A stretch of 64,000 nt of DNA, from contig NZ_CP077291.1 of the NCBI RefSeq assembly GCF_019048065.1, forward strand, positions 3,100,001 to 3,164,000. Direction: 5' to 3'. The notes under the pieces were generated by a model, which ran no database searches, was not told the DNA's origin, and worked only from the letters and a program-made list of their open reading frames with translations. The position numbers and the translations under genes are program-made. This DNA is from Citrobacter farmeri (GTDB lineage: Bacteria > Pseudomonadota > Gammaproteobacteria > Enterobacterales > Enterobacteriaceae). Positions 31,430 to 43,192 of the stretch are shown one piece after another. The stretch's first letter is position 1. Every line of letters starts with the position of its first letter.

Positions 31430-32719
31430 ATGACAACGGACGATATCGCTTTTGATCGGCGCCACATCTGGCACCCCTACACCTCAATGACGTCCCCGCT
31501 GCCGGTCTATCCTGTTGAACGTGCCGAGGGCTGCGAACTGATTTTATCCAGCGGTGAGCGCCTGGTTGATGGCATGTCGTCATGGTGGGCTGCGATTCAC
31601 GGCTACAATCACCCACAGCTCAATGCGGCGATGAAAACGCAGATTGACGCCATGTCCCATGTGATGTTCGGCGGGATCACGCATGCCCCCGCGGTCAACC
31701 TGTGCCGAAAACTGGTTGCCATGACACCCGCGACGCTTGAGTGCGTGTTCCTCGCCGATTCCGGTTCCGTCGCGGTGGAAGTGGCGATGAAAATGGCGCT
31801 GCAATACTGGCAGGCGCGGGGTGAATCACGTCAGCGCTTCCTGACGTTTCGAAACGGCTATCACGGTGATACCTTCGGCGCGATGTCGGTCTGCGATCCG
31901 GACAACTCCATGCACAGCCTGTGGAAGGGTTATCTGCCTGAAAACCTGTTTGCCCCCGCCCCGCAAAGCCGGATGGACGGTGAGTGGGATGAGCGCGATA
32001 TGGTGGCCTTCGCGCGCCTGATGGCAGCGCATCGTCATGACATCGCGGCGGTGATCCTTGAGCCGATTGTCCAGGGGGCTGGCGGTATGCGCATGTACCA
32101 TCCGGAATGGCTGCGCCGTATCCGCAAAATGTGCGATCGGGAAGGCATTCTGCTGATTGCTGATGAAATCGCAACCGGATTTGGCCGCACGGGCAAACTG
32201 TTTGCCTGCGAACACGCCGGGATCGCGCCCGATATTCTGTGCCTGGGTAAAGCGCTGACCGGCGGGACGATGACCCTCTCCGCCACCCTGACCACCCGCC
32301 AGGTGGCGGAAACCATCAGCGACGGCGAAGCGGGCTGTTTCATGCACGGCCCCACGTTTATGGGCAATCCGCTGGCCTGCGCGGTGGCAACTGCCAGTCT
32401 GTCTCTGCTGGAATCCGGCGAATGGCAGGCGCAGGTATCGGCCATTGAAGCCCAACTACGCCAGGAACTCACTCCGGCGCAAACGTCGCCGTGGGTGGCA
32501 GATGTGCGCGTGCTGGGGGCGATCGGCGTGGTGGAAACAACGCATCCCGTCAACATGGCGGCTCTGCAAAAATTCTTTGTGCAACAGGGCGTGTGGATCC
32601 GTCCGTTTGGCAAGCTCATCTACCTGATGCCGCCGTATCTCATTCAGCCAGCACAACTGCGCCGACTGACGCAGGCAGTGAACGACGCTGTGCGCGAAGA
32701 AACGTTTTTTAACGCATAA
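31430..32719 (+). CDS. bioA: BioA, adenosylmethionine-8-amino-7-oxononanoate aminotransferase
   Basis: A 429-residue class III aminotransferase making diaminopelargonate with SAM as amino donor. The PLP lysine is in [12 protein letters not shown] (about residue 274), the Asp in [15 protein letters not shown] near 245, and the N-terminal [10 protein letters not shown] and [13 protein letters not shown] regions bind substrate. The ATG at 31430 directly follows the BirA operator; the frame is open six codons further upstream but that would lie in the operator. Confidence 0.97.
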   Translation: MTTDDIAFDRRHIWHPYTSMTSPLPVYPVERAEGCELILSSGERLVDGMSSWWAAIHGYNHPQLNAAMKTQIDAMSHVMFGGITHAPAVNLCRKLVAMTPATLECVFLADSGSVAVEVAMKMALQYWQARGESRQRFLTFRNGYHGDTFGAMSVCDPDNSMHSLWKGYLPENLFAPAPQSRMDGEWDERDMVAFARLMAAHRHDIAAVILEPIVQGAGGMRMYHPEWLRRIRKMCDREGILLIADEIATGFGRTGKLFACEHAGIAPDILCLGKALTGGTMTLSATLTTRQVAETISDGEAGCFMHGPTFMGNPLACAVATASLSLLESGEWQAQVSAIEAQLRQELTPAQTSPWVADVRVLGAIGVVETTHPVNMAALQKFFVQQGVWIRPFGKLIYLMPPYLIQPAQLRRLTQAVNDAVREETFFNA

Positions 32720-32777
32720 TACACGGTAAGCTGTGAGGTTTCTGGCGACACTTTTTAGCGAGAATGAAGGAGAGTGC

Positions 32778-33254
32778 ATGAAATTAATCAGCAACGATCT
32801 GCGCGACGGGGAAAAGCTTCCCCAGCGCCATGTCTTCAACGGTATGGGCTATGACGGCGATAACCTTTCTCCGCATCTGACCTGGGATGAAGTGCCTGCC
32901 GGAACGAAGAGTTTCGTCGTGACCTGTTTTGACCCGGATGCGCCAACCGGTTCCGGCTGGTGGCACTGGGTAGTGGCCAATATTCCCGCTGACACCAGGG
33001 TACTGCCGCAGGGCTTTGGCTCCGGCCTGGTCGCGCTGCCCGACGGCGTTATCCAGACGCGTACCGACTTTGGTAAAGCGGGCTACGGCGGCGCAGCGCC
33101 ACCAAAAGGAGAAACCCACCGCTATATCTTTACCGTTCACGCGTTGGATGTGGACAAAATTGACGTCGATGAAGGTGCCAGCGGCGCGATGGTGGGATTT
33201 AACGTCCATTTCCACTCGCTCGCCAGCGCGTCGATTACCGCGATGTTCAGTTGA
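32778..33254 (+). CDS. ybhB: YbhB, PEBP-family cytoplasmic protein
   Basis: A 158-residue phosphatidylethanolamine-binding (Raf kinase inhibitor-like) protein. The ligand-site signature DPDAPTGSGWWHWVV is at about residues 52-66, and THRYIFTVHAL is at about 113. The bacterial role is not established. The ATG at 32778 follows GAAGGAG. In E. coli ybhB is the bio-side neighbour of the lambda attachment region; here the hut genes follow it. Confidence 0.92.
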   Translation: MKLISNDLRDGEKLPQRHVFNGMGYDGDNLSPHLTWDEVPAGTKSFVVTCFDPDAPTGSGWWHWVVANIPADTRVLPQGFGSGLVALPDGVIQTRTDFGKAGYGGAAPPKGETHRYIFTVHALDVDKIDVDEGASGAMVGFNVHFHSLASASITAMFS

Positions 33255-33261
33255 TCGTGTT

Positions 33262-33343
33262 GTGCCGGATGACGACGCTCACGCGTCTTATCCGGCCTAC
33301 GGGAGGAATTCGTAGGCCGGATAAGCGTCAGCGCCATCCGGCG
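33262..33343. repeat. BIME between ybhB and hutH
   Basis: Two inverted REP units (GTGCCGGATGACGACGCT...TTATCCGGCCTAC, then GTAGGCCGGATAAGCGTCAG...CCATCCGGC) form a long cruciform-capable structure between convergent ybhB and hutH, ending 4 bp from the hutH stop. Confidence 0.9.
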
Positions 33344-33347
33344 CTGT

Positions 33348-34868
33348 TCAAAGAAACGCCGGCACAAGCTGCAGCAAGGTCCCCTGCGCAAGCAATTCTG
33401 TCGCACGCTCAATATCCGGGGCGAAGAAACGGTCCTGGGTATAATGCGCAACCTGCTTACGTAACGCGATTCGCGCCTCCTCCAGGAGCGGACTTGACGT
33501 TAACCCTTCGCGTAAATCGATCCCCTGGCAGGCCGCCAGCCACTCGACGGCCAGTACGCCACGAGTATTCGCCGCCATCTCCCACAACCTGCGCCCTGCC
33601 GCCGGTGCCATCGAGACATGATCTTCCTGGTTCGCCGACGTTGGCAGGCTGTCCACGCTGTGCGGATGCGCCAGCGCTTTGTTCTCACTGGCGAGCGCTG
33701 CCGCCGTCACCTGGGCAATCATAAAGCCGGAGTTCACCCCACCGTTTTTGACGAGGAATGGCGGCAGTTGCGACATATGTTTATCCATCATCAGCGCAAT
33801 ACGGCGTTCGGAAAGCGCGCCGATCTCAGCAATGGCCAGCGCCAGATTATCCGCCGCCATCGCCACCGGTTCGGCATGGAAGTTACCGCCGGAGATGACG
33901 TCCCCCTGCTCAGCAAAAACCAGCGGGTTATCGGAGACCGCATTGGCTTCCGCCAGCAGTACGTCCATCACCTGGCGCATCTGCGTCAGACACGCCCCCA
34001 TCACCTGCGGCTGACAGCGCAGAGAATACGGATCCTGTACCTTTTCACAATTGTGGTGCGACGCCGACAGCGCGCTGGTCTGTGTCAGTACATGACGATA
34101 CAGCGCCGCCGCGTCAATCTGCCCCCGCTGTCCGCGCGCGGCGTGGATCCGCGCATCGAACGGGCGACGGGATCCCAGTACGGCTTCGGTGGTTAACGAT
34201 CCGCACACGATGGCTGACGCGAACAGTTCCTGCGCTTCAAACAGTCCGCGCAGCGCAAACGCCGTCGACGCCTGCGTACCGTTAAGCAGCGCCAACCCTT
34301 CTTTTGCCGCCAGCGTAATCGGCTCCAGCCCGGCTTTTTTTAACGCTTCCGTCGCCGGCAGCCATTCCCCCTGCCAGCGCGCCTTCCCTTCCCCCAGGAG
34401 GGTAAGTGACATATGGGCCAGCGGCGCTAAATCGCCGGAGGCGCCCACAGACCCTTTTGCCGGAATGTGTGGCCAGACTTCGGCGTTAACCAGTGCAATC
34501 AGCGCTTCTATCACGCTGAGTCGAATGCCGGAGAAGCCGCGCGCAAGGCTGTTTATCTTCAGCACCATAATCAGACGCACCAGCGCGTCATCCAGTGCTT
34601 CGCCCACGCCTGCCGCATGCGACAGTACCAGCGAACGTTGCAGGTTTTGCAGATCGTCATCCGCGATGCGCGTCTGCGCCAGTAGGCCAAAACCGGTGTT
34701 AATGCCGTAGGCCGTACGTCCCTCGGCGACAATCGTGTTGACACACGCCACGCTGGCGTTAATACCATCAATGGCGCTGGGGTCGAGGCGCAGTTTAACC
34801 GGCTGCTGCCAGACCTCGCGCAGTTGTGAAAAACTCAAATGGCCCGGCGTTAAGGTCATGGTGTTCAT
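33348..34868 (-). CDS. hutH: HutH, histidine ammonia-lyase
   Basis: A 506-residue enzyme that removes ammonia from histidine to give urocanate. The MIO prosthetic group forms from Ala-Ser-Gly in [12 protein letters not shown] (about 138-149), and the YGINTGFG region near 53 carries the catalytic Tyr. The length equals the Salmonella enzyme. The start lies 1 nt after the hutU stop, so the two form a hutUH unit. K-12 lacks hut genes. Confidence 0.97.
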   Translation of the reverse strand: MNTMTLTPGHLSFSQLREVWQQPVKLRLDPSAIDGINASVACVNTIVAEGRTAYGINTGFGLLAQTRIADDDLQNLQRSLVLSHAAGVGEALDDALVRLIMVLKINSLARGFSGIRLSVIEALIALVNAEVWPHIPAKGSVGASGDLAPLAHMSLTLLGEGKARWQGEWLPATEALKKAGLEPITLAAKEGLALLNGTQASTAFALRGLFEAQELFASAIVCGSLTTEAVLGSRRPFDARIHAARGQRGQIDAAALYRHVLTQTSALSASHHNCEKVQDPYSLRCQPQVMGACLTQMRQVMDVLLAEANAVSDNPLVFAEQGDVISGGNFHAEPVAMAADNLALAIAEIGALSERRIALMMDKHMSQLPPFLVKNGGVNSGFMIAQVTAAALASENKALAHPHSVDSLPTSANQEDHVSMAPAAGRRLWEMAANTRGVLAVEWLAACQGIDLREGLTSSPLLEEARIALRKQVAHYTQDRFFAPDIERATELLAQGTLLQLVPAFL

Positions 34869-34869
34869 A

Positions 34870-36555
34870 TCAGCGTTTCCCCTGCGTTGCCGCAACCATC
34901 GGTAGATTCAGACCTTGTTCCACGGCGCACTCCACGGCGATGTCGTAACCTGCATCCGCATGACGCATCACACCAGTCGCCGGATCGTTATGCAGTACCC
35001 GGGCAATTCGCTCAGCCGCTTCATCGCTGCCGTCGCAGACAATGACCATCCCGGCGTGCTGTGAGAAGCCCATTCCTACGCCGCCGCCGTGGTGTAGAGA
35101 TACCCAGGTGGCTCCGCTCGCCGTGTTGAGCAGCGCATTGAGCAGCGGCCAGTCAGACACCGCGTCAGAACCATCGCGCATCGCTTCGGTTTCGCGATTC
35201 GGGCTGGCGACAGATCCGGAATCCAGATGATCGCGACCGATCACAATCGGTGCAGACACTTCACCACTACGTACCATTTCGTTGAACGCCAGACCCAGTT
35301 TTTGCCGCCATTCAAGGCCCACCCAGCAGATACGCGCTGGCAGCCCCTGAAAATTAATCCGCTCCCGCGCCATGTCCAGCCAGCGATGGAGGTGCTCGTC
35401 ATCCGCCACGATCTCTTTCACTTTGGCGTCGGTTTTATAAATATCCTGCGCATCGCCGGAAAGCGCCACCCAGCGGAAAGGCCCGATGCCACGACAGAAT
35501 AGCGGGCGAATATAGGCCGGTACGAAACCTGGAAAAGCAAAGGCATTTTCCACGCCCATCTCTTTTGCCATCTGACGAATATTGTTGCCGTAATCGAACG
35601 TGGGTATGCCCATCTCATTGAACGCCAGCATGGCCTCGACGTGTTTCGCCATCGAACGTTTCGCCGCCTCTACCGTTCCCTGCGGATCGGAGAGCGCTTT
35701 CTGCTGATAGGTTTCCCAGTCCCAGCCGGAAGGCAGATAGCCATGCAGAGGATCGTGGGCGCTGGTCTGGTCGGTAACCATGTCCGGACGTACGCCGCGT
35801 TTCACCAGTTCTGGCACCACATCCGCCGCATTGGCGCAGAGGGCAATTGAGACGGCTTTGCCTTCACGGGTATATTTTTCAATACGCGCCAGCGCGTCAT
35901 CAAGGGACGTCGCCTGTTCATCGACATAGCGGGTACGCAGACGGAAATCGATGCGGCTCTGCTGACATTCAATGTTCAGGGAACAGGCGCCTGCCAGCGT
36001 TGCCGCCAGCGGCTGTGCCCCTCCCATGCCGCCGAGTCCGGCGGTTAACACCCAGCGCCCGCGCAGATTGCCGTCGTAATGCTGGCGTCCCGCTTCGACA
36101 AACGTTTCATAGGTGCCCTGCACAATTCCCTGACTGCCGATATAGATCCAGCTTCCGGCCGTCATCTGGCCATACATTGCCAGCCCTTTCGCATCCAGTT
36201 CGTTGAAATGCTCCCAGGTCGCCCAGTGCGGAACGAGGTTGGAGTTGGCAATGAGCACGCGCGGGGCGTTCTGATGGGTTCTGAATACGCCAACCGGTTT
36301 GCCGGACTGGACCAGCAGCGTTTCATCTTCTTCGAGTTGAGTCAGGGCGTTGACAATCGCGTCATAACACTCCCAGTTACGGGCCGCGCGCCCTATACCG
36401 CCATATACCACCAGCTCATGGGGATTTTCGGCGACATCGGGATCCAGGTTATTCATTAACATGCGCAGCGGCGCTTCGGTCAGCCAGGATTTGGCCGTCA
36501 GCGTTGTTCCTCGCGGGGCGCGGATATCCTGCTGACGATACTTGCTATGAGACAT
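34870..36555 (-). CDS. hutU: HutU, urocanate hydratase
   Basis: A 561-residue NAD+-dependent urocanase, second step of histidine degradation, producing imidazolonepropionate. The family is visible from [19 protein letters not shown] (about 49-67), the NAD-region [13 protein letters not shown] (about 174) and the conserved CRGIGPFRW near 358. It leads hutUH. A HutC-type operator lies about 80 bp upstream. Confidence 0.97.
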   Translation of the reverse strand: MSHSKYRQQDIRAPRGTTLTAKSWLTEAPLRMLMNNLDPDVAENPHELVVYGGIGRAARNWECYDAIVNALTQLEEDETLLVQSGKPVGVFRTHQNAPRVLIANSNLVPHWATWEHFNELDAKGLAMYGQMTAGSWIYIGSQGIVQGTYETFVEAGRQHYDGNLRGRWVLTAGLGGMGGAQPLAATLAGACSLNIECQQSRIDFRLRTRYVDEQATSLDDALARIEKYTREGKAVSIALCANAADVVPELVKRGVRPDMVTDQTSAHDPLHGYLPSGWDWETYQQKALSDPQGTVEAAKRSMAKHVEAMLAFNEMGIPTFDYGNNIRQMAKEMGVENAFAFPGFVPAYIRPLFCRGIGPFRWVALSGDAQDIYKTDAKVKEIVADDEHLHRWLDMARERINFQGLPARICWVGLEWRQKLGLAFNEMVRSGEVSAPIVIGRDHLDSGSVASPNRETEAMRDGSDAVSDWPLLNALLNTASGATWVSLHHGGGVGMGFSQHAGMVIVCDGSDEAAERIARVLHNDPATGVMRHADAGYDIAVECAVEQGLNLPMVAATQGKR

Positions 36556-36632
36556 AACAACGACTCCTCACGGACGTGCCGGATATTGCTTAGCCGGCAT
36601 AATGGAATGATTGGGTGTGAGGTAAATATATA

Positions 36633-36646
36633 CTTGTCTATACAAG
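36633..36646. promoter_or_regulatory. HutC operator of hutUH
   Basis: CTTGTCTATACAAG is a near-perfect palindrome and shares the TGTATAGACA core (on the minus strand) with the site upstream of hutI. It lies in the hutU promoter region. Confidence 0.8.
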
Positions 36647-36726
36647 CCATAACAAGGCAATGATTAACAAAAAAGATACAATTTTGTTATATTGCGTCAG
36701 CAATCACGCTTTTCAGTCCACGCCGT

Positions 36727-37452
36727 TCAGGAAGAGAAATGGCCCTGTAACCGGTAGCGAGATCCCGGGAAGAGCAGTCGCGCGTGGGAAACGATCTGCG
36801 TGGCGGACCAGGTGGTACGACGAATGAGCAGACAAGGATCGGTCTCGCCAATATCCAGTAAGGCACACTCTTGCGCCGTGGCGCGCACCGCTTCCACAAT
36901 GTGCTCCCCTTCCGTCAGCGGAGCAATCAACGACAGATAGGCATGCGGCGTGGTCTGGCTGTAATCCTGCGCCAGATACTCCGGGACAATATCGGCATTC
37001 ACACAGCGATCTTCAATCTGTACCGGCTGATCGTTTTCAAAATGCACCATCACAGAATGGAAAATCGCCGTCCCTTCACTGACCTTCAGCGTCGCCGCCT
37101 GTCGCGCATTAGCCGGTTTTTTTTCCAGAATCAGCACCTCGCAGTGATGCCGATGTCCCCGTGAGGCAATTTCGTCGGCAATACTGCGAATTTCAAACAG
37201 CGCGGACTGTCCTTTCGGCTCCGCAACAAAGGTTCCCACCCCTTGCAGGCGCACCAGCATCCCTTCGTCGGTCAGTTCGCGCAGCGCCCGGTTGATGGTC
37301 ATCCGGCTAAAGCCGTACTGCGCCACCAGCTCCGCCTCCGACGGAATACGATCGTGCGGCTGCCAGATGCCGCTGGCAATCTTTTCGCTAATCTCGCGTT
37401 TAACCGTCTCATAAAACGGTGCGGGAGCAGAACGAGGGCGAGAGAGTGTCAT
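36727..37452 (-). CDS. hutC: HutC, histidine utilisation repressor
   Basis: A 241-residue GntR-family repressor: winged helix (about 10-77, IPSEAELVAQYGFSRMTINR) and UTRA domain. Urocanate is the known inducer. It follows hutG by 25 bp on the same strand and so belongs to hutIGC. Two matching operator-like sites, before hutU and before hutI, fit control of both operons including its own gene. Confidence 0.93.
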   Translation of the reverse strand: MTLSRPRSAPAPFYETVKREISEKIASGIWQPHDRIPSEAELVAQYGFSRMTINRALRELTDEGMLVRLQGVGTFVAEPKGQSALFEIRSIADEIASRGHRHHCEVLILEKKPANARQAATLKVSEGTAIFHSVMVHFENDQPVQIEDRCVNADIVPEYLAQDYSQTTPHAYLSLIAPLTEGEHIVEAVRATAQECALLDIGETDPCLLIRRTTWSATQIVSHARLLFPGSRYRLQGHFSS

Positions 37453-37477
37453 GGGTATGTTTTACCTTATCAATCGA

Positions 37478-38419
37478 TTACTGCCACCAGTGGGCGATTT
37501 GCCAGCCAAGCCGCGCAGCCACGCGTGCTGACCTGCCATCATTATCAAAGCGAGGATTAAATTCAACCATATCCACCGCCTGGAGCTTACCGCTGCGGCA
37601 AATAGGTTCAATTAATTTCAGCAGGGTCGCTAACGGCACGCCCAGCGCTGCCGGGGCCGACACCGCGGGCATCTGTGCAACGGGCAGGACGTCGAGATCG
37701 ACAGTCAGGTAAAGTTTGTCTACCTCGCTGATAAACGCCGTCAGACGAGCGTGCGCTTCACTGCACTGCAGATCTTCAACCACCAGCACATTGCGCTTTT
37801 GCGCCTCATCCCACAGTGCCTGGGTATTGGCCGCCCGACTGACACCGATGCAGGCGTACCGGAACTCGCGCTGCTGCTGGTCGCAAAGCTGCGCCAGTTG
37901 ACGAAACGGTGTGCCGGAAGTCGCCCGCGCGGCGTTACGCAGATCCAGATGTGCGTCGAGATTAATGATCCCCACCCGCTCGCCAGGGAACGCATCAAAT
38001 ATGCCCGCCCCGTGGCCGAATGCCGTTTCATGTCCGCCGCCAAGAACGAAGGTGCGCATTCCAGCCCTCTGACATCGGGAGACCGCATCACGCAGCGCCT
38101 GTTGCGCCCCTTCCAGATCCGCCGTCGGGGCCAGCAGGTTTCCCATATCCACCAGTCGCTCATGCCCCGCGTGACTCGCCAGGTTTGCCAGCGCACAACG
38201 CAGCGCGTCAGGCGCACCAGCGGCACCGGGACGCCCTTGATTTCGCTTAACCCCCTCATCGCAGGCAAAGCCGAGCAGCGCTATTTTGTCGCGATAATGC
38301 TCTGGCGAAAACGTCAGGCTGCGCGCGATCGTCTGAAACAGACGCAGCGCGTTTGCCGCTTCACCGCTGTCATCTCGCCCCTGCCACAGGTCAGAAGCAG
38401 CCGCTTCCCATTGCGTCAT
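37478..38419 (-). CDS. hutG: HutG, formimidoylglutamase
   Basis: A 313-residue arginase-family enzyme that splits formiminoglutamate to glutamate and formamide. Metal-binding motifs GGGHETAFG (about 127), NLDAHLDLR (about 153) and [13 protein letters not shown] (about 239) supply the two-Mn site. It overlaps hutI by 4 nt. Confidence 0.95.
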   Translation of the reverse strand: MTQWEAAASDLWQGRDDSGEAANALRLFQTIARSLTFSPEHYRDKIALLGFACDEGVKRNQGRPGAAGAPDALRCALANLASHAGHERLVDMGNLLAPTADLEGAQQALRDAVSRCQRAGMRTFVLGGGHETAFGHGAGIFDAFPGERVGIINLDAHLDLRNAARATSGTPFRQLAQLCDQQQREFRYACIGVSRAANTQALWDEAQKRNVLVVEDLQCSEAHARLTAFISEVDKLYLTVDLDVLPVAQMPAVSAPAALGVPLATLLKLIEPICRSGKLQAVDMVEFNPRFDNDGRSARVAARLGWQIAHWWQ

Positions 38420-39639
38420 GTGATTTGTCCTCGAAATATGCGTTGATACAGCGGGTTGCGCCCAGGCTCATAGAGGATCTCCACCGGGTTTTGCGCATCC
38501 CAGACGTTAAAATCGGCAACGAAACCCGCCTTAAGTTGTCCGTGCGTTGTCTGGCGTCCCAGCGCCTGAGCGGCATGACGGGTGACGCCCGCCCACGCCT
38601 CTTCCGGTGTCAGTCCAAACTGAACGCAAGCCATGTTCATTGCCAGGTGCAGGCTGATAAAGGGACTGGTGCCGGGGTTGAAATCGGTCGCTACCGCCAT
38701 TGGGATCCGGTAGCGTCGCAGCAGCTCAACGGGCGGGCGCTGCGTCTCCTTAAGGAAATAGAACGCTCCCGGTAGAAGTACGCCGACGGTGCCGCTATGA
38801 CGCATTGCCGCCACGCCCGCTTCATCAAGATATTCAATGTGATCCGCAGAAAGTCCATGATAACGACTGATCAGTTGCGTCCCGCCGAGCAGAGACAATT
38901 GCTCAACATGTCCCTTAACCGGGATGCCCGCCGCCTGCGCCGCGCGCAGTACCCGTTCGCTCTGGGCCAGGGTAAACCCTACGCTCTCGCAGAAGAGGTC
39001 GACCGCTTCAAACAGTCCCTTTTCCCATAACTGCGGCAATATTGTTTCGCAGACGTGGGTGATATAGCCGTCAGGATTGCCCTGGTATTCAACCGGCACG
39101 GCATGCGCCGCCAGCAGCGTGGGGCTGATTTCGACAAGATTTTCTTCAGCCAGACGGGCAGCAACGCGCAGCATCTTTTCTTCGGTAGCCGCATTCAGAC
39201 CATAGCCAGATTTCACTTCCAGCAAGGTCACGCCCTCGCGTATCAGACACGCGATCCGCGCCTGCGCAGAGGCGAAGAGCGTCTCCTCCGTGGCGGCACG
39301 CGTCGCCGACACGGTAGCGTTAATACCGCCGCCCTGCGCGCTGATCTGCTGATAAGAGACACCGTTCAGCCGCTGTTCCCACTCGCTGGCACGGTTGCCG
39401 CCAAACACCAGATGCGTATGGCAGTCAATCAATCCTGGCGTCACCAGACGCCCTTGCAGGTCATGCGTATTGCCGTGCGCTGCCGGGAGTGATGCCTCCG
39501 GCACAATCGCCAGCACGCGCCCCTCACGGACAATCAACGCATGACGTTCCAGCATGCCATAGGGCGTCGGCTGCTCCGGGTCGAGCGTCGCCAGACGGAG
39601 GTTTCGCCAGATCGTATCATCAGGTAACAGGTGTTGCAT
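38416..39639 (-). CDS. hutI: HutI, imidazolonepropionase
   Basis: A 407-residue amidohydrolase that opens the imidazolone ring. Metal-binding [10 protein letters not shown] (about 70-79), the substrate-binding KSGYGL region near 140, KGHVEQLS near 240 and DFNPGTSP near 317 are all present. I chose the ATG at 39639 ([11 protein letters not shown]), equal in length to the Salmonella enzyme. First gene of hutIGC. Confidence 0.95.
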   Translation of the reverse strand: MQHLLPDDTIWRNLRLATLDPEQPTPYGMLERHALIVREGRVLAIVPEASLPAAHGNTHDLQGRLVTPGLIDCHTHLVFGGNRASEWEQRLNGVSYQQISAQGGGINATVSATRAATEETLFASAQARIACLIREGVTLLEVKSGYGLNAATEEKMLRVAARLAEENLVEISPTLLAAHAVPVEYQGNPDGYITHVCETILPQLWEKGLFEAVDLFCESVGFTLAQSERVLRAAQAAGIPVKGHVEQLSLLGGTQLISRYHGLSADHIEYLDEAGVAAMRHSGTVGVLLPGAFYFLKETQRPPVELLRRYRIPMAVATDFNPGTSPFISLHLAMNMACVQFGLTPEEAWAGVTRHAAQALGRQTTHGQLKAGFVADFNVWDAQNPVEILYEPGRNPLYQRIFRGQIT

Positions 39640-39660
39640 GCCCTCTCCAGCTTGTCTTAG

Positions 39661-39673
39661 ATTGTATAGACAT
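39661..39673 (-). promoter_or_regulatory. HutC operator of hutIGC
   Basis: TTGTATAGACAT lies 22-34 bp before the hutI start and shares its core with the hutU operator at 36633-36646. Confidence 0.75.
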
Positions 39674-39807
39674 TTATTTGAGATCGCGGGCGGGAAGTCA
39701 ATCATCCAGGGCAAAAATGTTACTTAATTGTGACGTTCGCGGTATCAGGATCCACGAGGAGTGGTTTAAAAAACAACTTTTTAGCTTTTCACCTTCCCGT
39801 TTAGCTC

Positions 39808-39828
39808 AACTTAGTATAAAAAAGCAGG
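39808..39828 (-). other. attB: Predicted phage lambda attB site, unoccupied
   Basis: On the minus strand the 15-bp lambda overlap core GCTTTTTTATACTAA (complement of 39811-39825) is perfect and sits in the same surroundings as E. coli attB (TGAAGCCTG before it). The right arm reads AGTTG where E. coli has ACTTG, which makes the core-type Int site CAACTTAGT, the form found in attP. No prophage lies here; hutI is on one side and ybhC on the other. Confidence 0.8.
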
Positions 39829-39862
39829 CTTCAATGGATACTTTTATAGCCCGGAGCAACTC

Positions 39863-41146
39863 GTGAACACATCATCAGTTTCCCGTCTGGCGCTGGCACT
39901 GGCTTTTGGCGTGACGCTGACCGCCTGTAGCTCTACCCCGCCGGATCAAATTCCTTCCGATCAAACCGCGCCTGGAACCTCCTCGCGCCCGATTTTATCG
40001 GCGAATGAAGCGCAAAATTTTGTCGCTAAAAACTACTTTTCTTCCCTGACGCCGAACGCTGCGCCGTGGACACCCTCCTCGATTTCTCTGCCTGCACAGC
40101 CTGACTTTGTGGTCGGCCCGGCCGGTGCGCAGGGCGTGACCCACACCACCATTCAGGCGGCGGTGGATGCAGCGATCACCACCCGTACCAACAAACGTCA
40201 GTACATTGCCATTATGCCAGGTGAATATCAGGGAACCGTCTATATCCCTGCGGCACCCGGCAGTCTGACGCTGTACGGAACGGGAGAGAAACCGTTAGAC
40301 GTCAAGATTGGTGCGGCGATTGACGGTGAAATGAGCACCGCTGACTGGCGTCATACGGTGAATCCAGGCGGTAAATATATGCCTGGCAAACCGGCCTGGT
40401 ACATGTTTGACAACTGCCAGAGCAAACGCGGCGCGAATATTGGCATGATGTGTTCAGCCGTACTGTGGTCGCAGAACAATGGCCTGCAGTTGCAGAACCT
40501 GACCGTTGAAAACAATCTCGGCGACAGCGTGGATGCAGGTAACCATCCGGCCGTTGCGTTACGCACCGACGGTGACAAAGTTCAGATCAACAATGTGAAC
40601 ATTCTGGGCCGCCAGAATACCTTCTTTGTGACCAACAGCGGCGTGCAGAACCGTCTGGAAAATGACCGTCAGCCGCGTACTCTGGTCACCAATAGCTATA
40701 TCGAAGGTGACGTGGATATCGTTTCCGGCCGCGGCGCTGTGGTGTTCGATAACACGGATTTCCGCGTGGTGAACTCCCGTACTCAGCAGGAAGCGTACGT
40801 CTTCGCACCGGCTACGCTGTCGAACATTTACTACGGTTTCCTCGCCACCAACAGCCGCTTCACCGCTGCGGGTGACGGTGTGGCGCAACTGGGCCGCTCA
40901 CTGGATGTCGACAGTAACACCAACGGTCAGGTCGTGATCCGCGATAGCGTGATTAACGAAGGCTTTAACATGGCGCAGCCGTGGGCTGACGCGGTGATCT
41001 CGAAGCGTCCTTTCGCGGGCAATACCGGCGCGAAAGATGATAAAGGCGAAACCCAGCGTAACCTGAACGACACCAGCTTTAACCGCATGTGGGAATACAA
41101 TAACCGCGGTGTGGGCAGCAAAGTGGTGGCAGCACCGAAGCAGTAA
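39863..41146 (+). CDS. ybhC: YbhC, outer-membrane lipoprotein with pectinesterase fold
   Basis: A 427-residue lipoprotein. The signal peptide ends at the lipobox LTAC (Cys about 22), followed by a linker and a right-handed beta-helix of the pectin methylesterase family (NILGRQNTFFVTNSGVQNR and YIEGDVDIVSGRGAVVFDNT at about 245-295). E. coli YbhC does not act on pectin; acyl-CoA thioesterase activity was reported. It starts with GTG, preceded by GGAGCAA. A bidirectional terminator follows. Confidence 0.92.
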   Translation: MNTSSVSRLALALAFGVTLTACSSTPPDQIPSDQTAPGTSSRPILSANEAQNFVAKNYFSSLTPNAAPWTPSSISLPAQPDFVVGPAGAQGVTHTTIQAAVDAAITTRTNKRQYIAIMPGEYQGTVYIPAAPGSLTLYGTGEKPLDVKIGAAIDGEMSTADWRHTVNPGGKYMPGKPAWYMFDNCQSKRGANIGMMCSAVLWSQNNGLQLQNLTVENNLGDSVDAGNHPAVALRTDGDKVQINNVNILGRQNTFFVTNSGVQNRLENDRQPRTLVTNSYIEGDVDIVSGRGAVVFDNTDFRVVNSRTQQEAYVFAPATLSNIYYGFLATNSRFTAAGDGVAQLGRSLDVDSNTNGQVVIRDSVINEGFNMAQPWADAVISKRPFAGNTGAKDDKGETQRNLNDTSFNRMWEYNNRGVGSKVVAAPKQ

Positions 41147-41151
41147 GCATG

Positions 41152-41187
41152 AAAAAACCGGCATCCTGCGATGCCGGTTATTCTTTT
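41152..41187. terminator. Bidirectional terminator between ybhC and pgl
   Basis: A 9-bp stem (AACCGGCAT/ATGCCGGTT) with a 6-nt loop is flanked by an A-run on the left and a T-rich tract on the right, so it can end both ybhC and the convergent pgl. Confidence 0.85.
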
Positions 41188-41214
41188 TACCGGTAGGTTA
41201 AAAATCTACCTGAA

Positions 41215-42225
<1,011 letters not shown>

Positions 42226-42373
42226 TTAGGCAACTGGCTGCAATGATGGAATACAGCTTAACGTAGTCGCTTTTGACGGTGAATGCTGAATCTAAGTACG
42301 AAATTTTGCCTGCTCCCCGTCCCGGTGTACCATTCAGGCAGACAAAATTTTCAATGTTAATCGGGATGACGAT

Positions 42374-43192
42374 ATGACCGCTCGCGTGATTGCCCTGGAT
42401 TTAGATGGAACCCTGCTGACCCCGCAAAAGACCCTGCTCCCCTCGTCGATCGAAGCGCTGTCACGCGCCAGAGCGGCTGGTTACCAACTTATCATCGTCA
42501 CCGGGCGTCATCACGTTGCGATTCATCCTTTTTATCAGGCACTGGCGCTGGATACACCTGCAATTTGCTGTAATGGCACCTATTTGTATGATTATCACGC
42601 AAAAAACGTTCTTGAGGCCGATCCCCTTCCGGTTAATCAGGCGTTGCAGTTGATTACACTGCTGGAAGCACACCAGATTCATGGTCTGATGTATGTCGAT
42701 GACGCCATGCTGTATGAACATCCAACCGGCCATGTCATTCGCACATCGAACTGGGCGCAGACGCTGCCGCCGGAACAGCGACCGGTCTTCACTCAGGTGC
42801 CTTCGCTGGCGCAGGCGGCGCACGATGTCAACGCGGTCTGGAAATTCGCTCTGACAGATGAAGATATCCCTAAACTGCAGCAATTTGGCAAGCATGTCGA
42901 ACAGCAATTGGGTCTTGAGTGCGAATGGTCCTGGCACGATCAGGTCGATATCGCCCGTCAGGGTAACAGCAAAGGCAAGCGCCTGACCCAGTGGGTTGAA
43001 GCTCAGGGCGGGTCGATGGAAAACGTGATTGCCTTCGGGGATAACTACAACGACATCAGCATGCTGGAAGCGGCCGGTACCGGCGTGGCGATGGGCAATG
43101 CTGACGACGAGATCAAAGCACGCGCTAACGTCGTCATCGGCGATAACACCACCGACAGCATTGCGAAGTTCATCTATAGCCAGCTGCTGTAA
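42374..43192 (+). CDS. ybhA: YbhA, HAD-family pyridoxal-phosphate/sugar phosphatase
   Basis: A 272-residue HAD phosphatase of the Cof type. Nucleophile motif LDLDGTLLTPQK (about 8-19), motif II VTGRHH near 43 and the terminal Mg-binding FGDNYNDISMLEAAG near 217. E. coli YbhA dephosphorylates PLP and fructose-1,6-bisphosphate. Its stop directly abuts the convergent modC end. Confidence 0.93.
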   Translation: MTARVIALDLDGTLLTPQKTLLPSSIEALSRARAAGYQLIIVTGRHHVAIHPFYQALALDTPAICCNGTYLYDYHAKNVLEADPLPVNQALQLITLLEAHQIHGLMYVDDAMLYEHPTGHVIRTSNWAQTLPPEQRPVFTQVPSLAQAAHDVNAVWKFALTDEDIPKLQQFGKHVEQQLGLECEWSWHDQVDIARQGNSKGKRLTQWVEAQGGSMENVIAFGDNYNDISMLEAAGTGVAMGNADDEIKARANVVIGDNTTDSIAKFIYSQLL

